Part shown: piece by piece, positions 12,522 through 21,404 of the stretch
Layout: each line of letters opens with the position of its first letter
Numbering within the stretch: the first letter of the stretch is position 1
Assembly: GCF_004521915.1 (NCBI RefSeq)
Contig: NZ_SDKD01000005.1
Location: forward strand, 94,322-158,321
Direction of reading: 5' to 3'
DNA from: Brevibacillus migulae
GTDB lineage: Bacteria; Bacillota; Bacilli; Brevibacillales; Brevibacillaceae
DNA: 64,000 bases
The notes under the pieces: model-generated
The model's input: the letters and a program-made list of their open reading frames with translations, nothing else
Database searches by the model: none
What the model was told of the DNA's origin: nothing
Made by a program: the position numbers and the translations under genes

Positions 12522-13635
12522 AATCTCCCAACCGATCATAAGTGAGGATGAAATCGATGCCTTGGCGGTGGTTCTCCGGAGTGGCATGCTCATCCAGGGC
12601 GAACGAGTGAAGCAATTCGAACATGCATTGCAAGCCTACACAGGCGCCAGCCATGTCATGGCGGTTTCCAGTGGGACGGCTGCTCTTCATATCGCGGTGA
12701 TGGCTGCGGGAATTGGTGCAGGAGATGCCGTATTGGTTCCTGCTTTTACCTTCCCCGCGACTGCGAATGTCGTGGAATTGACAGGAGCACGCACCATCAT
12801 GGTTGACGTGGAAAGCGGCTCTTACAATATGGATCCGATCAAGCTGGAAGAAACCATTGTAGGTTGGAGTGGGAAGGAAGCGCTGAAGGCCATCATCGTT
12901 GTCCATGAATTTGGTGCTCCGGCCAATATGACCGCCATCAACGATCTTGCCAAACGTCATGGTTTATTGGTGATTGAAGATGCCGCCTGCGCCTTAGGCA
13001 CTCGCCACAAAGGAGAGCATGCGGGTACGTTTGGCGATTTTGGCTGTTTTTCCTGGCATCCGCGCAAAGCCATTACAACGGGAGAAGGCGGTGCAATCAC
13101 CGTAAAGGACGAGGCATATGCCCGGACGGTTCAACTGCTCCGTAACCACGGCATCGATCGGAATCAGGATGGAAAAATCGATTTTCTTTTGCCGGGTCTT
13201 AATTATCGGTTAACCGAATTTCAAGCGGTTTTAGGGGAAAAACAGCTTCGGCATTTTGATGGATGGCTGAAACAGCGAGAATACTGGGTAGGGCAATATC
13301 GCAAGCTGTTAAGCCAGATTCCGGGGATCAACCTGCCGGAAAATCTGGAGGGACATACGTGGCAGACCTTCATGATTGTTCTGCCGGATCGAGCAGATCA
13401 AGCAAGTGTCATTAAGCGGATGAAATCTGCCAACATTGAGACGAATATCGGGGCCAATGCGCTTCATCTGTTAACCTACTATAAACAGAAATATGGCTTC
13501 CAGCCGGAGGATTTCCCTGTCGCAAAACGACTGTATGAAAAAGGATTGGCGATCCCCTTGCATCCGTTGCTGCGAGAAGAAGATATTCGTTTGATTACGG
13601 AAGCACTAAGGCAGGCGATTCAAGATGCAGGATAA
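12514..13635 (+). CDS. DegT/DnrJ/EryC1/StrS family sugar aminotransferase (second copy)
   Basis: 373 residues from the ATG at 12514, which has AAGGAG with 7-nt spacing and overlaps the previous gene by 8 nt; a 64-codon upstream extension of the frame is rejected. Seen: [35 protein letters not shown] and the PLP lysine in [14 protein letters not shown]. Followed by a NeuD/PglD-like acyltransferase that overlaps it by 11 nt. An epimerase/dehydratase, aminotransferase and acetyltransferase in a row is the logic of N-acetylated 4-amino sugars (bacillosamine or perosamine type), so an N-acylated amino sugar is the probable product. Confidence 0.88.
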   Translation: MIRISQPIISEDEIDALAVVLRSGMLIQGERVKQFEHALQAYTGASHVMAVSSGTAALHIAVMAAGIGAGDAVLVPAFTFPATANVVELTGARTIMVDVESGSYNMDPIKLEETIVGWSGKEALKAIIVVHEFGAPANMTAINDLAKRHGLLVIEDAACALGTRHKGEHAGTFGDFGCFSWHPRKAITTGEGGAITVKDEAYARTVQLLRNHGIDRNQDGKIDFLLPGLNYRLTEFQAVLGEKQLRHFDGWLKQREYWVGQYRKLLSQIPGINLPENLEGHTWQTFMIVLPDRADQASVIKRMKSANIETNIGANALHLLTYYKQKYGFQPEDFPVAKRLYEKGLAIPLHPLLREEDIRLITEALRQAIQDAG

Positions 13636-14296
13636 TGGCAATGTCATCATCATCGGGGCTGGTCCGTTAGGCATCGATGTCATCGAGACGATGGATTTGC
13701 TGAACCAATCCGCTTCGTCACCGATTTACCGATGCATCGGGTTTGTAGATGACGATTCGAACAAGTGGCTCTCCACTATCAAGGGAAGGCGTGTGCTTGG
13801 CCCGCTGCAGATGGTTACCCAATTTGCGGCATTTAGCTCCTTCGTCTTTTGTATTGGAAACCCAGACAGTTTTTACAAGCGGGAAGAAATTTGCCATCGT
13901 CTCAATCTTCCTCCTGAAAAGTTCATCAGCATCATCCATCCTTCTGCGTCCGTCTCCCATTCCGCAAAGCTCGGTCAAGGTGTCATTATCCTCCAGCATG
14001 TATACATTGGTTCGGATGTAGCGATTGGTAATCATGTGGTGATCAGCCCCAATACTACGATTCATCACGGTGTAAGTATCGCTGATTACAGTATGTTGGC
14101 TTCGGGCGTTCATGTAGCGGGTGACGCGAAAATCGGGAAAAGCGCATATATTGGAATGGGTTCTAGCATACGTGGGGGAGTACGCATAGGCGATTTTGCC
14201 TGTACTGGTCTTGGCAGCGCGGTGATACGGGATGTTCCTGAGAACCAGGTGTTTGTCGGGAATCCGGCAGCTTTTCTGAAGCATACCAGATCATGA
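13625..14296 (+). CDS. NeuD/PglD-family hexapeptide acetyltransferase
   Basis: 223 residues. The N-terminal 90 residues form the small Rossmann-like PglD_N domain (VIIIGAGPLGIDVIE, CIGFVDDD). From residue 95 the left-handed beta-helix hexapeptide repeats follow ([LIV]-G-x4): KLGQGVIILQHVYIGSDVAIGNHVVIS and so on, with the acceptor histidine region TTIHHGVSIADYS. Such enzymes acetylate UDP-amino sugars or sialic acids. It overlaps the aminotransferase by 11 nt, strongly suggesting it acylates that enzyme's product. Confidence 0.87.
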   Translation: MQDNGNVIIIGAGPLGIDVIETMDLLNQSASSPIYRCIGFVDDDSNKWLSTIKGRRVLGPLQMVTQFAAFSSFVFCIGNPDSFYKREEICHRLNLPPEKFISIIHPSASVSHSAKLGQGVIILQHVYIGSDVAIGNHVVISPNTTIHHGVSIADYSMLASGVHVAGDAKIGKSAYIGMGSSIRGGVRIGDFACTGLGSAVIRDVPENQVFVGNPAAFLKHTRS

Positions 14297-14314
14297 AAAA
14301 GAGAGGGAAAGCTC

Positions 14315-15013
14315 ATGCACAATGACCCGACCATACAATGGGGAAATAATGTAGTGGTGGGCGAGCACGTGGTCATTGAATCCAATGTTCAAATTGGAAA
14401 CGAAGTGACAATCGGTTCCTTTGTGGTGATCAAGGAAGGAACCGTGATCGGGGATCATACATCAATCGGGGATCTTGTCGTATTGGGAAAAGCCCCATCT
14501 GCCAATAAAAAAATGGCGCGAAAGCCGGGGATTGCACTACCGCCCCTGGTGCTCGGCAGCGGTGTGAAAATTGGCAGCAATGTGGTGTTGTATCGAGGAT
14601 CAATACTTGAGGACGATGTTTTGGTTGGTGATCTGGCAAGCATCCGGGAACAAGTGCATATCGGAGAAGCAAGCATCGTAGGGCGAAATGCAATTGTCGA
14701 ACCGAAGACCACTGTCGGCAAACGGGTGACCATTCAAACAGGCTGCTATATCACCTCCGACATGATTATTGAGGACGAAGTCTTTTTTGGCCCATGTGTA
14801 TCCACCTCCAATGACAAATACATGGGGATGGGCAACTATCCGCATCAAGGCCCGATCATTCGCAGAGGGGTGAAAATCGGCAATAATGCAACACTGCTGC
14901 CGGGCATTACGATTGGAGAGGAAGCCATTATTGGGGCGGGTGCCGTGATTACCAAGGATATCCCCGCAAAAGCAATCTACGTAGGCAATCCCGGTCGAGC
15001 GATATCGAGATAA
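14315..15013 (+). CDS. Hexapeptide-repeat acyltransferase (WbpD-like)
   Basis: 232 residues consisting almost wholly of left-handed beta-helix turns (VVVGEHVVIESNVQIGNEVTIG, later VKIGNNATLLPGITIGEEAIIGAGAVITKDI). The C-terminal GNPGRAI tail is typical of UDP-sugar N-acyltransferases of the WbpD / LbH family. Last gene of the cluster before a terminator at 15024. A second acyltransferase next to the NeuD-like one suggests a di-N-acylated sugar or two different sugars; not resolvable from sequence. Confidence 0.85.
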   Translation: MHNDPTIQWGNNVVVGEHVVIESNVQIGNEVTIGSFVVIKEGTVIGDHTSIGDLVVLGKAPSANKKMARKPGIALPPLVLGSGVKIGSNVVLYRGSILEDDVLVGDLASIREQVHIGEASIVGRNAIVEPKTTVGKRVTIQTGCYITSDMIIEDEVFFGPCVSTSNDKYMGMGNYPHQGPIIRRGVKIGNNATLLPGITIGEEAIIGAGAVITKDIPAKAIYVGNPGRAISR

Positions 15014-15021
15014 ACATGAGA

Positions 15022-15066
15022 AAAACCGTTTCCGCTGAAGGACTTTCTGTGGAAACGGTTTTCTTT
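15022..15066 (+). terminator. Bidirectional terminator
   Basis: 10-bp stem AACCGTTTCC (15024-15033) / GGAAACGGTT (15051-15060), A-rich on the left and T-rich on the right. It serves the acyltransferase operon on + and the secreted protein gene on -. Confidence 0.8.
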
Positions 15067-15082
15067 ACGTCAAGACGTTTCG

Positions 15083-15637
15083 TCAAGGACGCTTCATATA
15101 CGTTTCGAGTTTTTTGCCAAATTGATCAAGGGACAATTGCTCCAACGAAGGATAGCCACTACCGCGCAAAGCGACCGATTTTCCATCGAGGAATGGATAG
15201 ACTCCTTGCCATATGCCAACTGTCGTGTAGAGATTGGTCCCAGAGACTTTCTTTAGAAAAATGATGTAATCCCCTTCAGCCAATGGTCCAGGATACCGGT
15301 TGTTAAGCGGATCTTTTGGATCGGGAAGAGGCTCGATCCCGGTGCTCAACAGCTGAATCAGCTTGGGTGAGGCGCCTTTAAACGCTCGTTTCACATGGAG
15401 GGTTTGGACGAAATTGACCAATGCGCCGCTGGGAACTCGTTTTCCAGTGGGATAGGTCTGTTGCTCGGCACTATCTGCCCAGCCATAAACGATCAAGGTA
15501 GAACGTTCGATAAGATCCCGTTCATGCTGGGTTGGGGAAGTATCAACCTGAATCGATCCAATATCTACCCTTTCGGCGTAGGCGCATGTCACTGGCATAA
15601 TCAACAGGAGAGAGGTTAGCATCAACTTCAGCCACAT
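15083..15637 (-). CDS. Secreted protein of unknown function
   Basis: 184 residues from the ATG at 15637, which has GGAGG 8 nt upstream; a 46-codon upstream extension is rejected. The N-terminus is a clear signal peptide (MWLKLMLTSLLLIMPVTCAYA, likely cleaved after AYA). The mature part contains STLIVYGWADSAEQQ, a GPLAEGDYIIFLKK motif and no known catalytic signature; two similar-looking beta segments suggest a small beta domain of the kind found in secreted stress or envelope proteins. Convergent with the sugar operon, divergent from the beta-propeller gene. I do not recognise the family. Confidence 0.72.
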   Translation of the reverse strand: MWLKLMLTSLLLIMPVTCAYAERVDIGSIQVDTSPTQHERDLIERSTLIVYGWADSAEQQTYPTGKRVPSGALVNFVQTLHVKRAFKGASPKLIQLLSTGIEPLPDPKDPLNNRYPGPLAEGDYIIFLKKVSGTNLYTTVGIWQGVYPFLDGKSVALRGSGYPSLEQLSLDQFGKKLETYMKRP

Positions 15638-15772
15638 GGTGTTTCCTCCAGGAGTTTGTAGGATGGTTTCTTCAGAGCTAGTATCATCGAACAGAAGGGA
15701 ATTTATTCCATTTCGTTGGGTCTTTTTATTCGGCACGCTAGCCTCATACCATGGACCAAGAGGAAGGGAGAG

Positions 15773-15781
15773 CATAAGTTA
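15773..15781 (+). promoter_or_regulatory. Possible SigmaK-type -10 element for the beta-propeller gene
   Basis: CATAAGTTA preceded by G matches gCATA-N3-TA exactly. A gACC (-35 AC core) lies 14 nt upstream, 2 nt short of ideal. Transcription would start near 15788, making the ATG there leaderless and supporting the TTG start at 15812. Confidence 0.4.
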
Positions 15782-15811
15782 GTAGTAATGAGAAGGAGAG
15801 GGGTGAGTGGA

Positions 15812-17191
15812 TTGTCCCGCAATTACATCGAAAATGGTGACTTTACAAGCGGATCTCTTGCCCCATGGCTACTTCAAGGGGCTGCCCTCACGCAAATCGA
15901 AGCGAGGCCGTGTAAGCAAGCCGCAGTCCTAAGCGGGGGCAAGACGAATGCGTATTTGGCTCAAAGCGTCGCGATTCCGTCAGCAACCGAATTCGAACTG
16001 GAGCTGAATCTGGCGCAGGCAAGACGACGTGCCTCCAATCAGACGCTGGTTTCCATTTCCATCGCTTATTACACCAAAGAATACTCGTTTCTTGAGTATG
16101 GTTTGATCATAAATCTGGCACCGGAGCGACTACCGGATGGGCAGAGGGAGTCGTGGCTGCATATAAAAGAACGGGTGAAGCCTTCTCCGCCAGCGGCGGC
16201 AAGGGCCATCCTCCTGATCAATAAGCTGCCAGGATCATCCTGTGAGGACATCTTTGTCAATCAGATTCGATTGCGGAAAATTTCGCCAGTGACCGAGCCC
16301 CGAGTGACTGCCTTTGTCGCCAATTCATTTTCAGATCATTTGTCCGTGATCGAAGTGGATAGCATGGATGTTGTCGACCATATTGACGTGGGATATGACC
16401 CGATGGGTGTAGTCGTTTCACCAGACGGCAGGCTCGTTTTTGTGTCCAACTTTAGTGGACATACCGTGTCCGTCATCGATACAGGAAGCCATCAGGTAGT
16501 AAATACGATTCAGGTTGGACAGGGGCCAAGTGAAATCGTGATCACCCCAAATGGCCGAATTGCCTATGTTGCCAATTTGCATTCATCGACAATCTCGGTT
16601 ATGGATATGCAGATGTATCGTGTTCTTGAAACCGTTTCTCTTCATGCAGACAGCATGGTCATATCCCCGGATGGCCATCATTTGTATGTCGCGCAGCGTA
16701 CACAGGATGCGTTGTTCGTCATGAATACGAGCACCCATGAAACAGTCGGGCAGATAGCGGTGAAAGCCCCTCATGGAATCGCCATTACTCCTGACGGCAA
16801 CCGGTTGTATGTCACCAATTCAGGTGCGAATCAAACCGTTACAGTCATCGATCCGTCAACTTTTGGAATCATCGAGATGATTAAAGTGGGAAATACCCCA
16901 ACTGGTATTATCATGAGTCCGGACGGAAGCCGGGCGTATGTGGCAGTATCCGGAGACGCTGCGATCGCTGTGCTCCAGCTTCCATCTCATACGCTGGAAG
17001 CTACGATCTCGATGGACTCTACCCCTGAAAAACTGGCTATTTCCCCGGATGGGAAGCAGCTTTTTATTACTGAGATGATTTCCAATCAGGTCAGCATCCT
17101 AGATACGGATTCCCTTCATGTGAAACGCACGATTACGCTTTGGCATGGACCTGATGGAATTGCTGTAGGGACCGTATATGGAGCGCGTTGA
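15812..17191 (+). CDS. Seven-bladed YVTN beta-propeller protein with the collagen-type N-terminal domain
   Basis: 459 residues if it starts at the TTG at 15812. That start is chosen because GGGGTGA lies 5 nt upstream and the product (MSRNYIENGDF) then aligns with the collagen protein's start ([12 protein letters not shown]); ATG 15788 and GTG 15803 are alternatives. Residues 1-160 match the collagen preface domain in order: NGDF near the start, YYTKEYSFLEYGLIINLAPERLPD, and LLINKLPG near the end. Residues 165-459 are seven propeller blades of about 42 residues, each with a YV[AT]N--S--VSVID and I-V---P-GI--SPDG pattern (e.g. FVSNFSGHTVSVID, IAITPDGNRLYVTN). No signal peptide or anchor. Probably a surface or spore protein delivered the same way as the collagen protein. 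Confidence 0.85.
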   Translation: MSRNYIENGDFTSGSLAPWLLQGAALTQIEARPCKQAAVLSGGKTNAYLAQSVAIPSATEFELELNLAQARRRASNQTLVSISIAYYTKEYSFLEYGLIINLAPERLPDGQRESWLHIKERVKPSPPAAARAILLINKLPGSSCEDIFVNQIRLRKISPVTEPRVTAFVANSFSDHLSVIEVDSMDVVDHIDVGYDPMGVVVSPDGRLVFVSNFSGHTVSVIDTGSHQVVNTIQVGQGPSEIVITPNGRIAYVANLHSSTISVMDMQMYRVLETVSLHADSMVISPDGHHLYVAQRTQDALFVMNTSTHETVGQIAVKAPHGIAITPDGNRLYVTNSGANQTVTVIDPSTFGIIEMIKVGNTPTGIIMSPDGSRAYVAVSGDAAIAVLQLPSHTLEATISMDSTPEKLAISPDGKQLFITEMISNQVSILDTDSLHVKRTITLWHGPDGIAVGTVYGAR

Positions 17192-17286
17192 TGCAGGAGA
17201 TAAGAATGACGGAGGCACCATTTTCCATATCAAGTATGCGTCAGTACCATGCTTTTTATTTGAATGATCAAGTGAAAAAAGACAAG

Positions 17287-17326
17287 AAAAGCTGTCCCCA
17301 GGCATGAGCGGAAGGACAGCTTTTTT
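17287..17326. terminator. Bidirectional terminator between convergent genes
   Basis: AGCTGTCC (17290-17297) / GGACAGCT (17314-17321) stem, preceded by AAAA and followed by six T. It separates the beta-propeller gene from the flavoprotein gene on the opposite strand. Confidence 0.85.
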
Positions 17327-17968
17327 CTAATAAAGTCGTTTCGTATAACTTTCCTGAAGCAGATCTTGAATCTCTGTGACCGTTAATGAGGCACGCTTGG
17401 CATGATCCGCCAACATATGCGGGATCGACGGCAATTCTTCTTTTGCAAGCCATGTTTCAAAGTCCCAAATTCCAGATCGCTTGCAAGATTTCGCACAGTG
17501 GACATAGCATTCCTCCACTTCGACACCGATCCCAAGGAGAGGAACCCGTCCGTTTACGGCAAGCGGCTCCAGCAGCTTTTGGTCCCGGGTGATCACCGCT
17601 TTCCCATTGATGCGCAAGGTTTCTTCCAAGCCTGGAATGAGAAAAAGGAGTCCGATCCGCGGGTTGGACAGGATGTTTTGGATCGAATCCATCCGGCGAT
17701 TGCCCGGGCGCTCAGGGATGAGCAGATGGTGTTCATCGAGGACATGGACAAAGCCCGGCGCATCACCGCGAGGCGAGGCATCGCAGGAGCCAGAGTCATT
17801 GGCTGTAGCCATAATGAGAAAAGGTGATTTTCCAATGAACGACCGACAATGTTCATCAATGGAAGGAATCACCTTCTGTTCTGCCAGTTTGCTGGGATGG
17901 CCGATCACTGACCGGAGTTCCGTCAATTCATCCATAGTTGTAATGCATTCACCAAATACAGGTTTCAT
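17327..17968 (-). CDS. PPOX-type FMN-dependent flavoprotein
   Basis: 213 residues from the ATG at 17968, which has GGAGGA upstream; a 29-codon extension is rejected. The pyridoxamine-5'-phosphate-oxidase-like split barrel is recognisable: FLIMATANDSGSCDASPRGDAPGFV (substrate/FMN site), LLIPERPGNRRMDSIQNILSNPRIGLLFLIPG, then LRINGKAVI. The C-terminal ECYVHCAKSCKRSGIW segment is characteristic of the MSMEG_1061-type subfamily. Role: flavin- or F420-type redox enzyme of unknown substrate. Single gene, transcribed toward the terminator. Confidence 0.85.
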   Translation of the reverse strand: MKPVFGECITTMDELTELRSVIGHPSKLAEQKVIPSIDEHCRSFIGKSPFLIMATANDSGSCDASPRGDAPGFVHVLDEHHLLIPERPGNRRMDSIQNILSNPRIGLLFLIPGLEETLRINGKAVITRDQKLLEPLAVNGRVPLLGIGVEVEECYVHCAKSCKRSGIWDFETWLAKEELPSIPHMLADHAKRASLTVTEIQDLLQESYTKRLY

Positions 17969-18105
17969 GGATTTTCCTCCTTCAAACGGTTCTTTGCATA
18001 AGTGTAGCACAAGATTGGAAATATTTTTCACATCATTGTATCTTTCTGCCAGCATGATTCGTCATAGGTAACGACAGAACAAACGAGAGTCGGAGGGTGC
18101 CTTTG

Positions 18106-20481
18106 ATGAACATGTATCGATCTATGCAAGTCGTCAGGATCATGCTCGCCTGCTTGTGCCTATTCAGCGGTTTGGAATTGTCCAAGCCGATGAAAGCGGA
18201 AGCCCAGGGACTGATCAAGATGGAGGTCCAAGCGGGGATTGGCGGCGATTATAAAGAAGCTGACTTGATCCCGATGCAGATCACCGTTAGCAATCAAGGA
18301 GAAGACGTATCGGGTGAGATTGTCATCGCTTCGCCTGATAATGATATATTGACGGCCAGCTATTTTCAGCCATTGGCCATCAGCAAAGGTACGACCAAAA
18401 AAGTGTCGATGCTGGTGCCAGGCAGAAACTTGAATACGAATGACGTTGTCCAGTTCATAAAAGATGGGAAAGAGTTGGCTCGGGCTACCATTACGGGACA
18501 TCGATTTGATCCAGACAGCTTTTTTGTAGGTGTGCTGGCTGCCGATCCGGATACTGCCAACTTTCTCGGTACGTTGCCGCGAAATGCTTTTTCCAGACAA
18601 ATCCGGATGGTTGCCTTGAATGAAGAGGTGATCCCGACCGAGTCTTTGTCACTTGGGATGTTGGATATGATCGTGATCAACAATTATGCGATGGATCGCA
18701 TGCAACCAGAACAAATCCGGGCGATCAATGAGTGGGTGCACAGAGGAGGAATATTGGTCCTTGCAGGAGGCAGCCAGTATGACAAAGGAGCTGGTGTGTT
18801 TCAGGACATCTCGCCCGTACGTGTCGATGGAGCGGCCACAATCGCGGCCATATCCAGCTTTGCAAAAGGAGAACGCAAACCGATCGTGTTTACACAGCCT
18901 TTCACAGTCAGTCGCGGGCAGCTCGTGAATGGACAAGTGCTCTATCAGGAGTCAGGCCTTCCGCTTCTGGCCTATCAGGAAGTGCAGCAGGGGAAAGTCC
19001 TATATGTGGCTTATGACTTGATTGAGGAACCGGTGGCAAGCTGGTCAGGCAACAGTTCGCTTTGGAGTGAAGTCCTGCAAAAAGTGCACGGAAAGGCGGA
19101 TCCGATGGAAACGGTGGATACCGCCCATCAATATTGGCCGTTACTCAATGCGGCTGAACGAATCCCCACCTTGACAGCGCCATCCGTCAGTTGGCTCGCC
19201 ATCCTGTTTGGCATCTATGCGCTGGTCGCAGGGCCAATCTTGTTTATTGTGCTGCGAGATAAGAAAAAGCGACCGTTTATATGGGGGATCGTGCCGGCCC
19301 TGGCAATTGTCATGTGTGCAACGATCTACCTGTTTGGCATTGCACAGCGGGGGACGAACGTATTAATGCACAATGTAAGCTATGTGGAGCTCGATACCTC
19401 CGGGAGGGCGGAAGCGGTGACTTCCTCCGCGATGTTCGTGCCGACCGGCGGTGATTATGCGATTACCTCGCCGCAAAGCGAATTGCTCGTTCCTGTTCAC
19501 CGGCGTTATCGCGGCAATGATGAAAAGCTGATGCAAAACACGTGGGTGAATACATCTGCGGCACAACGCGAGATTCGCTTTTTAGATGTGGAGCATTGGT
19601 CGATCCGCAGCCTCCTGACGCAAAAAGTGGTGCCGGATGCAGGCACATTGGGTTCAGATTTGATGTATCAGGACGGAAAATTGGTAGGCACCGTTACTAA
19701 TCAGACGAAGTATTCGCTGCGTGATGTGAAAATCGCGAATGGTGGTTTGATTCAGGATCTGGGTACGCTGAAGCCCGGTCAAACGGTAAAAGTGAATGTT
19801 GGCAGTGATCCAAACAGGCGGTTGAATCGCGATTCGTATCTGTACATGAAAGCCCTGCTGCCCGAACAAGTCAAAAAACAGCAGGATCCGGAAAGCTCGC
19901 GCGAATACAGCGCATTGGAAATGCTGGAGCGAAAAAACAGGCTTACCCTGAATCAGCCGGTCCGAATCTTTGGCTGGACGGAAGAGCCGATCGTGCAGCT
20001 GGATGTCAAAGAGGAAGAGACGAAAACGTATGATCTTGCCTTGGTCACAACGGCATTGCAAGTCAAACCTTCTCCCAATGGCTATGTGCTATATCCGCAG
20101 GGTACCTTTACACCCGTCATGATCTCGAATTCAACATCAACAGAGGATGTAGGCAACGGTTTTATCATGGATGAAGGTGACATTCAGCTGGAACTGGATA
20201 CGAGAAAAGACAAAAATCAGCCTTTTGCTGTAACCAAAATTCAAATCTACACGTGGTCAGACGACAATACGACCTTTAAAAAGCAAGTGTATAACTGGCA
20301 AACGAAGAAGTTTGATGAGTTTGAAAAAGCTTTTGTAAACAACACGATGACAGAGGATAAGGTAAAAACGTATCTGTCGCCTGAAGGAAAATTACGCCTC
20401 TCCTTCTCCCATCAATACCAAGAGAGAAGACATCTGGGCTATCCGGAGATCAGTGTGGAAGGAAGGTTGATGCAAAAATGA
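18106..20481 (+). CDS. Large secreted/membrane protein opening the ABC-MoxR-vWA operon
   Basis: 791 residues from the ATG at 18106 with GGAGGG 8 nt upstream; a GTG at 18097 is inside the Shine-Dalgarno. A signal peptide is visible (VVRIMLACLCLFSGLELSKPMKAEA). Residues 30-200 are beta-rich; about 190-260 resembles the class-I glutamine-amidotransferase-like fold (DMIVINNYAMDRMQPEQIRAINEWVHRGGILVLAGG) without an obvious catalytic Cys. Two transmembrane helices at about 365-420 (WLAILFGIYALVAGPILFIVL, FIWGIVPALAIVMCATIYLFG) are followed by a 370-residue extracytoplasmic beta-rich region. Its stop overlaps the ABC ATPase start as ATGA. Likely the extracytoplasmic partner of the ABC transporter, comparable in role to GldG-like proteins; function unknown. 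Confidence 0.75.
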   Translation: MNMYRSMQVVRIMLACLCLFSGLELSKPMKAEAQGLIKMEVQAGIGGDYKEADLIPMQITVSNQGEDVSGEIVIASPDNDILTASYFQPLAISKGTTKKVSMLVPGRNLNTNDVVQFIKDGKELARATITGHRFDPDSFFVGVLAADPDTANFLGTLPRNAFSRQIRMVALNEEVIPTESLSLGMLDMIVINNYAMDRMQPEQIRAINEWVHRGGILVLAGGSQYDKGAGVFQDISPVRVDGAATIAAISSFAKGERKPIVFTQPFTVSRGQLVNGQVLYQESGLPLLAYQEVQQGKVLYVAYDLIEEPVASWSGNSSLWSEVLQKVHGKADPMETVDTAHQYWPLLNAAERIPTLTAPSVSWLAILFGIYALVAGPILFIVLRDKKKRPFIWGIVPALAIVMCATIYLFGIAQRGTNVLMHNVSYVELDTSGRAEAVTSSAMFVPTGGDYAITSPQSELLVPVHRRYRGNDEKLMQNTWVNTSAAQREIRFLDVEHWSIRSLLTQKVVPDAGTLGSDLMYQDGKLVGTVTNQTKYSLRDVKIANGGLIQDLGTLKPGQTVKVNVGSDPNRRLNRDSYLYMKALLPEQVKKQQDPESSREYSALEMLERKNRLTLNQPVRIFGWTEEPIVQLDVKEEETKTYDLALVTTALQVKPSPNGYVLYPQGTFTPVMISNSTSTEDVGNGFIMDEGDIQLELDTRKDKNQPFAVTKIQIYTWSDDNTTFKKQVYNWQTKKFDEFEKAFVNNTMTEDKVKTYLSPEGKLRLSFSHQYQERRHLGYPEISVEGRLMQK

Positions 20482-21404
20482 TCCAGATCGATAATCTCCG
20501 CAAACGGTACGGAAAAATGGAAGCATTAAAGGGGCTCTCGCTGGAAATTGGGAAGGGGCAGGTGTTTGGCTTCGTCGGACCCAATGGGGCGGGCAAATCT
20601 ACCACGATGCTGATCCTAGCTACCTTGCTGGAGCCTACGAGCGGCAAGGCATATGTAGGTGGGTTCGATGTGGTGAAGCAACCGCGTGAAGTGCGCAGGT
20701 TAATCGGCTACATGCCCGATTTCTTTGGCGTTTACGATAACGTGACGGCCGAAGAATATCTCGATTTTTACGCTTCGAACTATGATATCTCCCCACAGGA
20801 GCGAAAAGAGATTATTCCACAGCTGCTGGAGCTAGTCAGTCTGAGCCACAAACGGGATGCGTTTGTCGATTCATTGTCCCGCGGGATGAAACAGCGGCTA
20901 GGCTTGGCTCGCAGTCTGGTGCACAATCCAGATGTACTCATTTTGGACGAACCGGCTTCCGGCCTGGATCCACGCGCGCGAATCGAATTGCGGGAAATCC
21001 TGAAAGAGCTGCGCAATATGGGCAAAACCATCATTATTTCTTCTCATATTCTCCCGGAGTTGGCTGAGATGTGCGATGTGATCGGGATCATCGAGGGAGG
21101 GGAGCTGGTTGCCACAGGCAGCGTCGACGAAATCTACGCCAAGATGCAAGGCTACAAGGTCTTGAAGGTACGGATGCTGGATCAGTGGGAGGAAGCCACT
21201 GCTTTGCTAACCCGTCACGATAAGGTCGCCTCCGTCAAAAAAGACGGCAATGTCCTGTTGGCCGATTTTACCGGTACGGACCAGGAGCAAGCCGCGCTCC
21301 TGCAGCAGCTGGCAGCGGCAGGTCTCCCGATGGCTTCGTTTGCGGAAGGGGAAGGCAATCTGGAAGAAATATTCCTAGAAATCGTGAAAGGAGCAGGCTC
21401 ATGA
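20478..21404 (+). CDS. ABC transporter ATP-binding protein
   Basis: 308 residues, starting in a 4-nt ATGA overlap. Walker A GPNGAGKSTTM, Q-loop GYMPDFFGVYDN, signature SRGMKQRLGLARSL, Walker B VLILDEPASGLD and H-loop IISSHIL are all present. About 75 residues follow the H-loop, as in ABC-2 export ATPases. Next gene is its permease, again overlapping by 4 nt. Likely exports or remodels an envelope component together with the surrounding membrane proteins. Confidence 0.93.
   Translation: MIQIDNLRKRYGKMEALKGLSLEIGKGQVFGFVGPNGAGKSTTMLILATLLEPTSGKAYVGGFDVVKQPREVRRLIGYMPDFFGVYDNVTAEEYLDFYASNYDISPQERKEIIPQLLELVSLSHKRDAFVDSLSRGMKQRLGLARSLVHNPDVLILDEPASGLDPRARIELREILKELRNMGKTIIISSHILPELAEMCDVIGIIEGGELVATGSVDEIYAKMQGYKVLKVRMLDQWEEATALLTRHDKVASVKKDGNVLLADFTGTDQEQAALLQQLAAAGLPMASFAEGEGNLEEIFLEIVKGAGS

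Noticed and set aside
15083..15264. Plus-strand frame opposite the secreted-protein gene.
   Set aside because: The minus-strand gene has a signal peptide and Shine-Dalgarno; the opposite frame has neither.
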